Source: Varanus komodoensis (Eukaryota > Chordata > Lepidosauria > Squamata > Varanidae). Taken from it: 64,000 bases of DNA. Positions 1 through 12,197 of the stretch are shown piece by piece (the first letter of the stretch is position 1; each line of letters starts with the position of its first letter). The DNA lies in assembly GCF_004798865.1 (NCBI RefSeq), contig NW_025335427.1, forward strand, positions 186,001 through 250,000, in the 5' to 3' direction. The notes beneath the pieces were generated by a model that saw nothing but the letters and a program-made list of their open reading frames with translations, was not told the origin of the DNA and ran no database searches. Made by a program: the position numbers and the translations under genes.

Positions 1-2610
1 GGAAGATGAGTGGCCTCCCTGGCCCACCCGGTCAGGCCATCGCGCACCCACCCCCTGGCACGGAGCAGCTCCCCAGACCTGGAGCGTGGGACCCGAGCAA
101 GTCCTGGCTGGCTGGCAGGCAGGCAGGCAGGCAGGCAGGCGTAAGGGGGAGCCCCACCCAGGGGAGGTCACCGGGCTCCTGGGAGGAGACATGGGCACCT
201 GACCCGGGAGAGCTGATGGGGCAACGACGGAGTGGAGCCACACCAGAAGCCTGATTGCCCGGCTAGGCAACCTGCCCGCGAAGCTGCAGCAGAACTGAGG
301 AGGGCAAGCGGGAGCCTGTGGGAGACCCTTCCTGCCCAGTGGGGTCCTCACCCCTCCACTAGCAGCGCAGCAAACGAAGGAGACAGGCTGAGATGGGGGA
401 CGCGGAGTTTGGGGTGGGTTCCCTGGTTCCCACACTCTCCTGCCATGGAGCAGTCTGAACCCAGGCCCTCCCTTCAGGTGCAGGATTGCCTGGGGAGCTC
501 AACAGGCAGGGAGAGCCGAGACGCAGCCCTCAGCTCGGAACGTTGCAGGAAGGAAGCTCAGAACCCGGGGAGGCTCCACCTTCGCCCATTCTCCTCTGGG
601 CTGCAGGCTCATGTGTCCTGCCCTTCACCAAAAGATCTTCAATGGACAGACAACATGAAAAACACAGTAAGAGCTAAACACGCAGAGAAGGAATATACGA
701 AATACACTAAAAACAGCCTGATGGCTGAGATTCACAAGGCCAAGCCAAGCCTGGGGAAAACAAACCCGGCTGCATTAAAGTCCCGAGAAATGTTTCAACA
801 GGTCTCCTGGTGCCGAAACACCATTGTGAGAGGTCCCAGGGGGACATCTGGAGAAAACGTTACTTCAGGGCGGGGGGGTGGGTGGAGTGTCCCAGAGTGG
901 CCACCCACCAGACCTTGAATGACGAGGGAAGGGATGGATTATTTTGTCAATAAGAGACTGGGCGACAAGTGAGGCACTTGGGGGACAAGCTTGCAAAGGG
1001 CACCAAAGTCTTTAGGGCGGCAGGCATAAAAGGCGTGGCGAAAAGCCATCTCCAAACTGGCCCCAAAATGGTCACGCTGGCTCAGTACGAGTCCAGCTGA
1101 AGTGACTCCGACTGGGGCAAAACTATTGGAAACGTCATCTCTTCAGCGATGGGATCAGAGCAAGCGAGTGAGCGAGAAGGCAATGGGGTGGGCAGCTTGG
1201 TGAGAACGTCAACCCAGTCTGAAGCTGCTGTTAAAAGGGCAAATTCTTTGGTCATCGTTTGAAAAGGAATTAAAAAATAAATCGATGATGATCACCCAGA
1301 CCTCATACAGTTCTTTTTTGTGGTGGGGAAGAGAATATAGTTGAGCCAGAAAAGGTGCCATGAAGGTCAAACAAAAGCATGGCCAAAATTACCCAGCTGC
1401 GAGGAGACAATTAACGTTACCAGTTTGGAGCCTTTTGTCCGGAGAAGGCACGGGGACCGCAGAAAGGGTGCACAACATGACCGTGGCGTGGGAATGCAGA
1501 CAGGCCTCGCAGTGCCAGTCCAAGGGGCCCTCCCACGAAGCCAGTGCCTGGGAGATCCAGGCCAGATCGAAGGAAGGGCAGATGGAATTCACGGATGGAA
1601 TTCACTTCCTTGAGACACGGTGACGGGCGCCAATTTGCGTGGCTGTGGAAAGGGATTGGACACAACGGTGCAAGTGAAGGCTCTTTGTGGCGCTAGTCCT
1701 GATGGTTCTGTGCTCCTTCCCGTATCCAGTGCTGAGGGAGCAGAGGCAGGCGGGTGCTGCTGTGCTGGCCTCGCCCGTCCCGGTGCTCTCGCAGGCTGCC
1801 AGCTGCCCTTGGTAGGAGGCGAAGCCGGACGAGAGGGGCCCCGGTCCAGGCCTGCCTCTGGTCCCTCCCAACCTTCTCCGCATGCGTCCTGGCCCAGAGC
1901 CCCGTGCCAGCGTCCTCTGCTGCCTCTTGCGCCCTCACCCCATGTGGTGAGCTGTGCGCATGTGCGGTGGGGGTGCTGGCCCCTTGCCCTGCCCGCCTGG
2001 GGCCGGCTCCCCCGGGAGGCCTGAGCGCCGCAATCGTTTCCGGAGGCCGTGGCCAGGGAGAGGAGGCAGGCAGGAAATGCCTGGGGAGGACACCTGCTCG
2101 GGGGCAGCAGAGGTGGCGGCAGGGCAGAGCGCGAGAGCACGGGCGCCTCTCGCCCCGCATACCGATGGGCTGAGGTCACGAGCAGCCGGGAAGAGGCATG
2201 CGCGGGAGGCTTCGCCGGGCCTGCTCTGCAGGAAGCGGTGGCACCGACTGCCTGAGGCGGGAGGGAGGCCTGCCGGTGCTGCTCCTGCCCTCCCGAGCCT
2301 GCGGCCCTCCAGGCTCTCCCTCTTTCTCCCTGCTGTCAACAGCAGCAGCCAGTCAGGGCTTGCTCGGGTTGCCGCCAGAGAGGAGCCGAGGAGGCGCTGA
2401 GAAGCGGCAGTGCCTGGCAATCATGCTGTGTCCTGAGAGTCCATCCCCTCTCAGCCCCAGAGCTGTGTCAGCTGGCCGTGGGCAGGGAAGGGCACTCTGC
2501 ACGTGCCTAGAGGACCTCTAACTGTGATTGTGGCTCCGCATCCTCTGGGGCTGGAGCTAACTGTGAGCCCCGAGCTTCTGGCAAGTGAGAGGGAGCAGTG
2601 CATGGGGCAC

Positions 2611-2643
2611 CCCTGCCTGCCCGCCCGCCCGCCCGCCCGCCCT
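2611..2643. repeat. (CCCG)n simple repeat
   Basis: A short tetranucleotide run of the unit CCCG (variant CCTG at the left edge). Simple sequence with no associated gene. Confidence 0.85.
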
Positions 2644-2978
2644 CTCAGTGCCCCAGAATGAAGGTGCTGCCAGGCACGGCCCCGGGAATCTTGCTCATGC
2701 GACTCTGCCGGGCGGGAGAGCAGCTCTGGGCGGCTTCTTCAGTTCGGCACGTGGCAATCAACAACGAGCTTTGTCGGGGGTTCTGGGTCATTGGGGGAAA
2801 GGTTGGTCTGAAGAGAAACCAAGCCTCAGGCCTCTGGGGATGGAGATAAAAGGGGAGGTCCAGCTGCTCTCCACTCAGGGACTATGCAGCCACGCCTTGC
2901 GGTCCACCGTAGGCACAGCTCCAAGCCATCCATCCGGGCTCAGCATTCCCGTTTCCAAGGAGGCCCCACTCTGGAGCA

Positions 2979-3045
2979 AATAAGAACATAAGAAGAGCTG
3001 TGCCGGATCAGACCGAGAAACACTGTCCTTATGGAAAACGGTTAC
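2979..3045. repeat. Fragment of a squamate dispersed retroposon
   Basis: The segment containing AACATAAGAAGAGCTGTG followed by CCGGATCAGACCGA resembles, from memory, the end of a very common squamate retroposon that reads roughly ATAAGAACATAAGAAGAG...GGATCAGACCA. It is about 60 bp and truncated. Related pieces occur at 17155-17495, 32260-32375, 54595-55010 and 55225-55380. I cannot assign the family name without a repeat library. Confidence 0.6.
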
Positions 3046-4649
3046 CCCGGATGAGTTTCTGAACACATGAAGCAGGAACGGCGTAGTTAGTGCAGGACCA
3101 GGACCCAGGCAGGGCTCCTGCAGGGCACCCCCACTGAGTGGGGGGCTGGAGGCCCTTGGCTGGGAGGCCGTGAGGGGGAGCCTGGCGAGCCCGGAGGCAG
3201 GGCTCCTTGGCAGGGCAGGGGTTCCCGGGCGCTTGCCCATCCATGGGCCATTCGTCCCTTATACATGCAGCTTAAGGCTGTGCGAGAACGTAAATGCTCT
3301 GCGCAGCTTCCGGGGCTAAAACAAAAACTCCAGTTCAAGCACAAAGTACGGTCAGCACAACGCCACTACAGCATCAGCCACTTTCAGAGAGGCACGCAAT
3401 TCTGGCTTTGCTCCAGAGTGTGCTAAGAGGTGGGCGGACACGGGAGGGAGGGAGAGGCCCCAGGCAGAAGGGTTTGTGGGCCTCACAGATGTATGGGGGG
3501 CGCTGCTGGAGACAAGGGAAGAGGCCCGGCTTTAGGAACTTGGGACAGAGAGCAAGCAAAGGGCTGAGAGATCACAGAGCGCCTGCTGAGCCCGGGCCAG
3601 GACAAAGAAGTGGGCCTTGGGGCTGGACTACTGTGGGGGAGGGCTTCCCATGCAGCTTCCCCTGACCCCTGGAATCGGAGGAGGCCCAAGAGGCAGCTGG
3701 GCAGGGCCTGTGGCAGTCTGTGTTGCACCCCCCACCCTGGCGCTGAGGTGACCCAGGAAACGAGAGGGCGCAACCAGGCACCCCCACCCCACTGGGCACT
3801 GCCTCCCTTGGCCTCGTGGGGTGGGGAAGGCTCCAAGGGGGTGTCGCAGGCAGGGTGGAGGATGTTTGGCTCCATCCTGCCGGAGGGCCAGAGCAGCCGG
3901 TGGGCCAGGAAAGCCTTGGCAGCGGGAGGCCGGGCCGGGCCGGGCCAGCCCCGGGGCGTTTCTGTACTGCTGCTGGCTTCTCCGAAGTGCAGCTCCATTT
4001 CTCGGCCTCCCTTCCTTCCCCATTTCAGTTGCTCTTCTCTGCACGAGGTTTGTACGAAACCAATGGCGACACTGGAGCGACTGAGGCTGGGCAGCCTTGG
4101 CGAACTTGGCCTTGGCCCAATGCGTCAGGGGGTTTATCCAAGGCCAAGGGAAAGTCCCCGTTTCCCAAAAGGCCCGTCTTGCTTCAGAGAAGTATGGACG
4201 GCCCTCCAGCGTCAGAGGCATGTGATGCCCAGTGAGAGGATGACGTCAGGGCGAAACCAGCTCCACACTTTCGCTAAGTGCAAGGAAGCCCCTGCACACA
4301 CACGCTGGCTCTCCCCTCGAACAGAAAGTGCCTCCTGCTTCACCGGCCAGGGAGCTGCCTGGCCGTTTCTCTGTCCCCTTCCCTACTCCAGGGACGCAGA
4401 GCCCCCCCAGTGCCAAACTCCCCTGGCTGAGCCAACGGTAGCAGGGCAGGGCTCGCCCGGGGCCCCATGGGCGAGACGGCAGGACAGAGGCCGGAACCTG
4501 CGCCAAGCATGACTCAAGCACCACCAGGCCGCCCCGCCAGTATGGCCCACTAACCGCTGGTGCAGCACGGCTGCCCTGCCCTTGGCATTCCCTTCTGGCA
4601 TGGCTGAGGTGGAGGAAGAGGGAATGCAGAGGAAGAACGCAAAGGAAGT

Positions 4650-6030
4650 GAGAGGTGGGGGGCCCAGGCCGGGAGCCATGGCTGCGCAGCCTTTGCAGCA
4701 CCTGCCCTCTCGCCTGCCGGCTTCGCCGGCTCCTTCCCTGTGCTGTGCGGGAACTACAAAGCCGAGCCCGGGCAGGGGCAAGCGGGGCTCCCGCGCTCGC
4801 TGCCGCCGCCCCCCTGTGCCCAGCCGTACAGGCTGAACAAGCAGGTGCGAGGCCCCGCGCTGCCCGCGATCCTCTGCCAGCGGCCGCACAGGGGCTCGCC
4901 CCCCCCCCCCACCGCAGGCTTCGCAATCTGAGGATGCGGCGGCCACGGCGGGGGCACCCACGGAGCTCCGCGCTAGAGGGTCCCGCCGAGGGCGCCGGCA
5001 CAGGCGGGGCCAGGCGGGCCTTCCCCGGGGGAAATGCCCGAGGAAGTGAGAGCGCCCGCCCCGCCCCGCCCGGGCCTCCCCAGGCGGCCCGCTCGGGGGC
5101 CGAGCAAGGCGCGCAGGCAGAGATGTGGCTGGTCGCGCTGCTGCTGCCGCTGCTGCCGCTGCCGCGCGGCCTCCGCGGACACGGTGGGTAGGCGGCCGCC
5201 CCGCGGGGTCGCGACGGACCGCGCCGCCGCGGCCCGCCGAGCGGGCGCNNNNNNNNNNNNNNNNNNNNNNNNNNNNNNNNNNNNNNNNNNNNNNNNNNNN
5301 NNNNNNNNNNNNNNNNNNNNNNNNNNNNNNNNNNNNNNNNNNNNNNNNGGGCCGAGCCGGGGGCGCGCGCGGGGAGCTGGGAAGAGGCTCCTTCCGCGCG
5401 GCCCGGCGCTCCGGCGGGTCCGGAGCGGCGCCCTGACCGACCGCCGTGGCTGCCTGTCGTTGCAGGAAGGGGCGCCCCGGCGCCGCCCGCGAACGCGCAT
5501 TTCCAGGAGGCCCGCCTCTTCCAGCACCTGCTGCGCTGGGCGCCCCCGGCCGCGGGACCCCTTCCCAGCAACAGCCTCCGCTACGACGTCGAGTACCGCC
5601 AGTAAGAGCCCCCTCGCGTTGGGGTCGGGGGTCGGGGGGCGCTGCCGGCATCCCCGCCCGCTCGGCCTCGGCCTCGGCCTGCCGCCCCCCTGCGCCCGGG
5701 CTAAGGCGCGCTGCTCTCCTCCGGCAGGTACGGCAACGGCAGCTGGACCCCCGCGCCGAGCTGCACGCGCGTCGCCTGCTGCTCCTGCGACCTCTCCTAC
5801 GAGACGCGGAAGCCCGCGCAGCGCTACCTGGCCCGCGTCCGGGCGGTGGCCGGCAGCCGCGCCTCCCGCTGGACCCCGCCCGCCGTCTTGCAGCCCAGGC
5901 AAGGTAGGCGCCCTCCCGGGGCACCGAGGCGCCTCGCGCACGCCCCGCCCCGCCCCGCCCCGCACGTGGTCCCGGCAAGCACCCGACCCACTGGGCGTCC
6001 ACGGGGTGCAGGGGCCCCTGAGGGGGCCAG
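4650..6030. promoter_or_regulatory. IL10RA: CpG island at the IL10RA 5' end
   Basis: Very GC- and CpG-rich sequence surrounds the IL10RA start codon at 5123 and runs through coding exons 1 to 3. It is interrupted by the 100-N gap at 5249-5348. No TATA box stands out just upstream of the start. The transcription start site cannot be placed by eye. Confidence 0.65.
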
Positions 6031-9000
6031 GCCGTGAGGGAGGGTCGCCTGACCTCTGCCTCTCCCAGAGAGCCGGGCTGCCAACCTCGACAAGGGAAAG
6101 AGAAGGGCCCCCATTTCTCTGAGGATGCGCAGATGATGCGGAGGGAGGGACAGCGATGCAGTGCAGGCGCCCCACTTGCCAGGTCTCAAGGAATCATGCA
6201 GACGAGGCGGCTCCAGGCCAGAACTCCCCGCAAACCCTTCCTTGCTTGCTTGCTTCCCCAGCAACTCTGCATTTGTCCAACGTCAGCTTGTCCGTCAGTG
6301 GCTGCACCATACACGTGTCTCTCCAGCTGCCTGCCAGCCCATGGGACAACATCACCTATGAGGACAGCCACCCTTGGCAGAGGGAATACCATGTGCACAT
6401 TCGCACGGTCTCCAGTGGTGCCTGGGTGAGGCTGCGGGGGGTTGGGGGGCCAAGCAGGCTGCCCCGCAGCTGGGCTGGTGGGCCCCTGCCCCACTCCCTG
6501 CTGCTCTGCCTTGGGCCCAGTCTCAAGGGGCCCCTCTCTTTCCAGGGGAGCCCTAGCTGGCCCTTGCCCAGGCGGACGGACTGTGGGGCAGTCACTAAGG
6601 GGCACCGGGTGTGGGGGAACGAGCCAGCTCAGGCTCTCAGTGTGGGGCAGCAGCACCCTGCTTCTGGCCAGGTGCCCTGGTTGGCCAGCCCTCAGCACGG
6701 CCTGTGAGCCCAGACCTCGCTGGCCTGACTGTCCTCACTTGGCCCCGCAGTCCCTGCATGTGGCGACCAGCCTGGAATTCGACCTGCCAGCACTGCTGCG
6801 AGGCGAGCGTTACTGCATCAGTGTCGAGCCGCGCGTCGTCTCTCGGCCAAACCCCGCCGAGCGGACGGAGGAGCAGTGCATCCTGATACCAGCCCTGCCA
6901 GGTGAAGCCCCGTCCCCTCCAGCCGACTGCCTCCCTGGCCCCAGCGCTCCAGTCGGCCCCCACCGCTGCTCTGCCACAGGATTCCCAAGCATGTTGTCCG
7001 CAGACAAGGCGCAGAGCCCCGCATGGCCCTCCGAAGGGCCAGCTCTGCGTGTGTGACTGGCGGGAGCGGCTCCCCAGGGCTGCCAGCGGCACTTTCCCAG
7101 CTGGGGCCTTCTGCCCGGCAAGGAGCTGCAGCCCTTCCCTGTGAGGTGGCCGCCCCCATGGCCAGGGCGTCTTCTGTCCCCGCTGGGCACGAACTGCCCG
7201 TGCTGCTGCAGGACTTCGAGATCCGCCGCAGGGGGCACAGCAGAAGAGCCGCTGCGAAGCGGCAGAGCGGCCCTGTTCCTGCCACTGACCCCCAGCTGGC
7301 TCTGCTCCTCCAGCGCCCCATGCCCCTCCCAGGGGGCCACACCTTGGCCCTGGCTGGGCTCTCATGGGGCATCTCAGGATGGCTTATTTTGGAAGCACGA
7401 GCCACCCTGGCAAGCCATGGCTTGCAGTTTGGCTGACCCACAGATCCGGGTGACACAGCCCATCGCACTCTATGCCCTGCGGCAAACTGGCCGCTCAGCA
7501 GGAACACACAACGCTTGCCACACGTGCCCAGCGGCTGCTGCCCGAGTGCCGCCGGCAGCCCCGCAAGCAGCAGCTGCCTCCAGCCGGTCTGGCTTCCGAA
7601 GCGGGAGCGCACCCCTTCAGCAGCCGCGGCTGCACCATGACACCAAGGCCGAATGGTCCACCCGGTAAACGACCCTCTTCCTTTGCAGACCACGCGGGGA
7701 GCGCCCTGGCCGCGTCTGGGGTGTCCCTCCTCGGTCTGATGGCGATCGGCATCTTGGGCCTGGGCTCCGGCTTGGCCTGTGCCTACGTGAAGAAGCCCAC
7801 AAAGACCCCGCATGTGCTGGTGAGTGCCCCTGCCCGGGATCAGCCGCCACTTGCTCTCCAGGGCTTGGTGGGCCGGGCCAGGGCGGGCCTCGCAACGTGC
7901 TGCCAGGATCCCAGGGCAGGTCCCTCGGCACAGAAGCCCCTGCGGGGAAGCTGCCAGCACAGTCTGGGAGCTGCTCTGTTCCCAGGGGAGATCCCCCTGC
8001 ATGCCGGCCTGCTCTCCCCACCTGCTGACTCGGGGTCTGAAGCACTGCCCGCCCTTCTCCTGGCACCATCAAGCCTGGATGATGCCCGGCAGCCTGCTCC
8101 CATGAAGAAAGTGCTCATATCCCCACTTTGCTGATGGGAGCTGGGGCGGAGGAAGAGCGGTGTGCGCGTAGCCCTCACTCTGACCAGCGGAGGCGGCGAG
8201 CAGGTGGGCTGAACCAGGTCAGCCTCAGGCCCCGGCCTGCTGATGCTCCACTGCCAGCCTTCTGCCTTCTTCCGGGTGGGGTTCCAAGTTAGTGGTGGAG
8301 AACTGGGGCGGGGAGGAAATGGGGCAAAGTCTCCTCAGATCACGTTGGCTTCTCGAAGGCCTTCCGGGAGTGGCCGGCAGGGCACCTGCTTTGTAGATGC
8401 ATGCGTTGCGTGGGAGAGGCCAGGAAGCCACAACCCCCCTCTCCTCTCTCTGGCTGCCAGGAATCCCTGCTGAAGTGCAGCTCCCCCTGGCTGCGGAGTG
8501 AGCTTCGGCCCACGGGGGTGAAAGACGTGGTCCTGTGGGTAGAGGCGGAGGCCGTCCAGCAACTCTCCTTCGTGGTTCTGAAGGACTGCAGCAGCAGGAT
8601 CCACGGCCTGGGATCATCGCTGCCGCCCTCACCTTTGGGGAAAAGCTGCGGGGTTTCCCAGTGGCCCGCAGAGGGCGACGGGGTGGGGGACCTCATGGAC
8701 AGCAGCAGCTGCAGCACGGACAGCGGCATCTGCCTGCAGGAGCCCTCGGGCAGCCTGAATCAGCTTTGGGGTGGCAGGAAGCCGTGCCTGGACAGCGGGG
8801 GACACAGCGGCCTCCAGGAAGGGGCCTGTGCGGAGGAGCAGCAGCTGCAGGGGCCTTGCGGTGTGCAGGAGGGGCTGCAACCCATGTGCCCACCCCAGGT
8901 ACAGTTCTCTGGATACCAGAAGCAGTCGGGAAGCCCCCTGGAGGTTTTGGGCTGTTCCGTGGATCCCTCCGGCACAGGGGAGACGGCGGCCTCTGAGCCC

Positions 9001-9285
9001 AGCTTGGCCACTGGCTACCTGAAGCAAGCCTCCTTTGGTGCCCACACAAGCCCTGGGGGCATGTCCTCCGCCGAGGACGCTCATGACAAAGTGGACTGGA
9101 GGACAGCACACATGCCGGGGAGCCTGTCCCCTGGTGTCTTGGGGGCCCTGGAGTTCCCCGTGACCCTTCAGGCACTGGGCTTTGTGGAGCAGGAAACGGC
9201 TCTCCCCTCTCTACACCCGTGGCTGAGCAGCACCCAGCCGGGCCTGGACCTCAGTGCCCTGGCCCTCCCGGAGCCCTGGGCGTGA
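5123..9285 (+). CDS. IL10RA: Interleukin-10 receptor subunit alpha, 7 coding exons
   Basis: Ligand-binding chain of the IL-10 receptor, a class II cytokine receptor that signals through JAK1 and STAT3 at the plasma membrane. Coding exons: 5123-5183, 5466-5601, 5728-5903, 6262-6425, 6751-6901, 7689-7819 and 8461-9285. All joins are in frame and give about 547 residues (human 578). Exon 1 encodes a Leu-rich signal peptide. Exons 2 to 5 form two fibronectin-III-like domains with paired Cys and an SRASRWTPP stretch in the WSxWS position. Exon 6 is the membrane segment followed by YVKKPTK. The tail keeps STDSGICLQEPS, which matches the human protein, and two STAT3 docking sites, GYQKQ (Tyr 425) and GYLKQ (Tyr 459), equivalent to human Tyr446 and Tyr496. 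It also has DSGGHS at 384-389, which fits the beta-TrCP degron consensus. The rest of the tail is strongly diverged. Intron 1 contains an assembly gap. Confidence 0.93.
5249..5348. other. Assembly gap (100 N)
   Basis: Exactly 100 N in IL10RA intron 1, just after the GC-rich first exon. The round number suggests a gap of unknown true length. It does not interrupt coding sequence. Confidence 0.97.
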
Positions 9286-9752
9286 GCGGGCTGGCCAGCC
9301 CCCCGGGGAGAAGACTGGGAGAGCCGTGTCACCGGTGGGGGGCCTGCGGAGTGGGGCAGTGCCCCTGAAAAGCCGGAGGGCAGCTGGCAGGGCCCAAGTG
9401 GCCCCATCGAGGCCCGTGAGGACAGGGAGGAATGCTGAAGTGGGTGATGAACCCTGGGTGTGAGTCCACCAGCCCTGCAGACCCACGGCAGCTAACGCCA
9501 CGGTGGGAGCACTGGACGAAGGGAGGCTGGCCACTACCATGAATGGGAGCTGTAGTTCTTCGGCACAAGCCCGTGCCAGGCCTCACCCCTCAAGAGCCAC
9601 TGCACAGCCTGTCTGTGCCACGAATTGCCATGTTTCCTTTAAGCGGACATTGGGGACATCCTTGGGGGAGAACGGTGGAGGTGCTGGCGGCAGTGGCCTG
9701 GATAGCCGGAAAGTCGCCAGACTTCTGAAATCTTGTGTATAAACTGATCGTG

Positions 9753-9788
9753 TTTATTTATTTATTTATTTATCTATCTATTTATTTA
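9753..9788 (+). promoter_or_regulatory. IL10RA: AU-rich element or (TTTA)n in the IL10RA 3' UTR
   Basis: Six ATTTA pentamers, mostly overlapping, lie in the 3' UTR 470 bp after the stop codon and 60 bp before the polyadenylation signal. In the mRNA this has the form of a class II AU-rich element bound by decay factors such as TTP, which would make the transcript short-lived. It could equally be a neutral tetranucleotide microsatellite, since TCTA units interrupt it. Confidence 0.5.
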
Positions 9789-9847
9789 GCTGGCTTGCTA
9801 GCTACTTGGAGAGTGAAAGATTTTTACCTGTGCCTTGCAGTTTATTT

Positions 9848-9853
9848 AATAAA
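9848..9853 (+). terminator. IL10RA: IL10RA polyadenylation signal AATAAA
   Basis: Canonical AATAAA on the plus strand, 563 bp after the IL10RA stop codon. It is followed by GT-rich sequence (GGTGTTGGGGTGG), as expected of a downstream element. The transcript should end near 9870. Confidence 0.8.
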
Positions 9854-9869
9854 CGGATGCGCCACTTTT

Positions 9870-12190
9870 CACTTGGTGTTGGGGTGGAAGCACTGGCAGG
9901 TGGGCTGCTGGGGGGTGGGCTGGCTGGGCGTGGGCTGGCGGGGGGGCCGTCTGGAGGGTGGGCTCTAGCAGGAGGCCCTCTCGGGTGGTGTGAGCCACAG
10001 CCCCCAAAGCGAGTGGTGGCCTCTTTCAGCGCCACGTCTGGAGGCTGTGGCCCTGCTGCTGCCTGGCATGCCAGCCGGCCAGTTGCCCCCCAAGCTGTCC
10101 AAGCGGTGGCCATCGCCCCGTGTCATGGTGGGAGGTGGCTGAGTCCGCAGGGCATCCGCATGAGGTGGCTGGGGGCTCCAGAGCACGGTTGAGGAAGACC
10201 ACTCTGAATGGTGGGTGCAGCTTCTTGCAGACAAAGTCACATCTGCAAAGTTCTCTTAAGAAGGAGCTGTAGAGCCGGCCTGGAACTTCCTCAGCCTTTC
10301 ATGTTCCCCAAAATAACTCGCGGTGGGAGAGCTGGAGGAAGTCGGTGTGCATGTGACGTAAAGACTCTCAGGAAGTGGCCACCGAGCGATGCTTCCGCAC
10401 GCTGCAGCGCTGTCACACAGCCTTCTGGGGCTGAGCCTCTTGGAGGGGCCACGGCAGCTGCTCCGGGAATGGTCCCCAGGCAAAGGGCAAGGAAGCCCCT
10501 CTTCTTTCAAAGACCCACAGGGCAGTCCTGCGCGGCCAGCAGGGCCGCGCTGGGATTTGGGGCAGGGGAATGGGAGGCAACAAGGACCCGTGGCCAGGCG
10601 GAAGGAGAGGTGCCCGAAGCGGCACTGGGCCCTTCGGACGAGCAGCACACCAGGCTGCTGCTGCTCTCTTCTAGGGCGGGGGGGCCAAGGGGTCGATCGA
10701 ACCTGCCAGCCTTCAGGAAGCCGTTGCGGCTCAGGCAAGACTGAGAAGGAACAGGAAGGCTGAGCAGGCAACCCCAGCTGGTGACGGCAGGGCAGGCCCG
10801 GAGCAAACTAACCGCCTAGGCCAGTGCTGTGGCCTGCACTTCCATGGCTGGCCACACAGATCCGGAGAGGGCCATTCCACATGGCTCTGGGTCCGTGCCA
10901 GGTGGCCGGCCAGAGGCTCCGGCCCACGTCTCCGGCAGCCACCAGGCTCCACTCTGCCATCCGTGGCTATCTGCGGGCCCGTCTGAGGGGGTGCTCCTCA
11001 CAGTTATGCCTGGTTCCATCTCCGGCCACGTGCTTGCGAACGATGAGCCAGGTGGGAACAGCTCCATAGTCAGGGAAAGGATCAGAGCCGTTTGGACCTG
11101 GCCCAAGGAGCTGCACGGCACCCGCGCACCCGGCAGCTGCTCGACTGCCCCGAGGTGGGGGCGTTGGAAGGAGACGCTGGCCAGGCTGCAACACCTGGCC
11201 AGAAAGAGCGGCAGGCCGGGCGGTCCTACACTCCACTGTCACAGAAGTGCAGTAGCCGCCTCCCGCTTTGCGCACGGAGCCACTGATGGCAAAAGGGGCA
11301 GCCTGGGGTCCACAAACAACAGGAGCGCAAGCACAGCCTCCCACTTGGCCACCCGTACACAGAGGGCTTGGACGCTGCTGCCAGCCAGTGCTGGATTAAT
11401 CGGCAGCTGTTGCAACCCACAGCCGCAGAGCTTACTGCCTCTACTCAACGAACCTTTTGCAAGTCATCCGGTCAGTGGCGCCGCTACCTCACTGATTCGC
11501 CAAAGGGTAGAGCTGGAAGGGGCTGAGAAAGCCCTCGGGTCCAACCCCCAATTGTTGCAGGACCCCAATTTCAAGAAGTGCTTTCATACTGGGAAGCAGC
11601 AATTTCCCCTCCGCATCTCTGGGGAGACCTTCTTCCCTACCCTGGGCTCCCCAGCTTTCAGCTTCACTGGAGGCCACCCCAAGCCCCATAAGCCAAGCCC
11701 AGGTTGCCCAGAGGCAGCTCCCTGGCACCTCTTTTCTGTTCAAGGTGCAGCCCGGAACATGCTCCCTTCGGGCCAGGAGGAGGCAGGCAGAGGAGAGCCA
11801 CCCTGCTCGCCCGCTGGGACGCAGCTCCCACCCTCTGGGGCGCCCTGCCCCGCTGCTGCTTCTCCACGCTGCAGCCTGGGGCTGGCAGCCTGACAGCAAG
11901 CGCTGCAGCCCCAGCTGCAGTTTTCGGCTGCAGAATCCCTGTGCAGGCTGATCCAGCACAGCTGCTAGTCTCCTCTCTCGCTCTCTCTCAATCTCTCTCC
12001 CCCCACCCCCCTGGGCAAAAGGTTCTTAAGGCAGAGCGGGGGGTCTCTTGGAAAAGCAGATTTTGCCTCACTTGCCTGGGGAGCCCCCCCCCCCCCCGCT
12101 GAACTGCTGCAGCAGGAGCAACGTGGCGGCCCTGGCACAGCCCCTCTGCCTTCTCCTCCTCTCCCGAGGCCAGGAAAAAGACAGAAGCAG
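9870..12190. other. Intergenic region between IL10RA and the TMPRSS4 remnant
   Basis: No gene recognised. In human the 5' exons of TMPRSS4 (membrane anchor, LDL-receptor class A and scavenger-receptor domains) would lie here. I looked for their Cys patterns and a hydrophobic anchor and found no convincing match. A CR1-like 3' end is present at 11507-11575. Confidence 0.5.
11507..11575 (-). repeat. CR1-like LINE 3' end fragment
   Basis: The plus strand reads GGTAGAGCTGGAAGGGGC and then GGGTCCAACCCCCAATTGT. This resembles, from memory, the reverse complement of the amniote CR1 3' UTR (approximately TAGAGTTGGAAGGGACC...TCTAGTCCAACCCCCTGCA). It is about 70 bp with no coding part visible, so it is a 5'-truncated copy, minus oriented. 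Confidence 0.65.
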
Positions 12191-12197
12191 CAGAGAG

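Larger units (their letters stand above)
1..4650. other. Left intergenic region, no gene recognised
   Basis: I recognise no protein or RNA gene here. Open frames are short and rich in Gly, Pro, Ala and Arg, as expected by chance in GC-rich DNA, and none shows a family signature. By human synteny TMPRSS13 should lie further left, but no protease motif is visible. The stretch holds a GGCA tetranucleotide run near 114-140, a CCCG run near 2611-2643 and a retroposon fragment near 2979-3045. A less GC-rich island at about 640-800 and 1040-1340 shows nothing identifiable. Confidence 0.6.

Noticed and set aside
4246-6002. Long minus-strand open stretches opposite the IL10RA 5' exons
   Set aside because: They are antisense shadows of a CpG island, include N positions and lack recognisable domains.
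10820-10900. Possible LDL-receptor class A exon of TMPRSS4
   Set aside because: A CCGLHF stretch vaguely recalls the human CGQPLHF, but the Cys spacing and acidic calcium-binding residues are absent.
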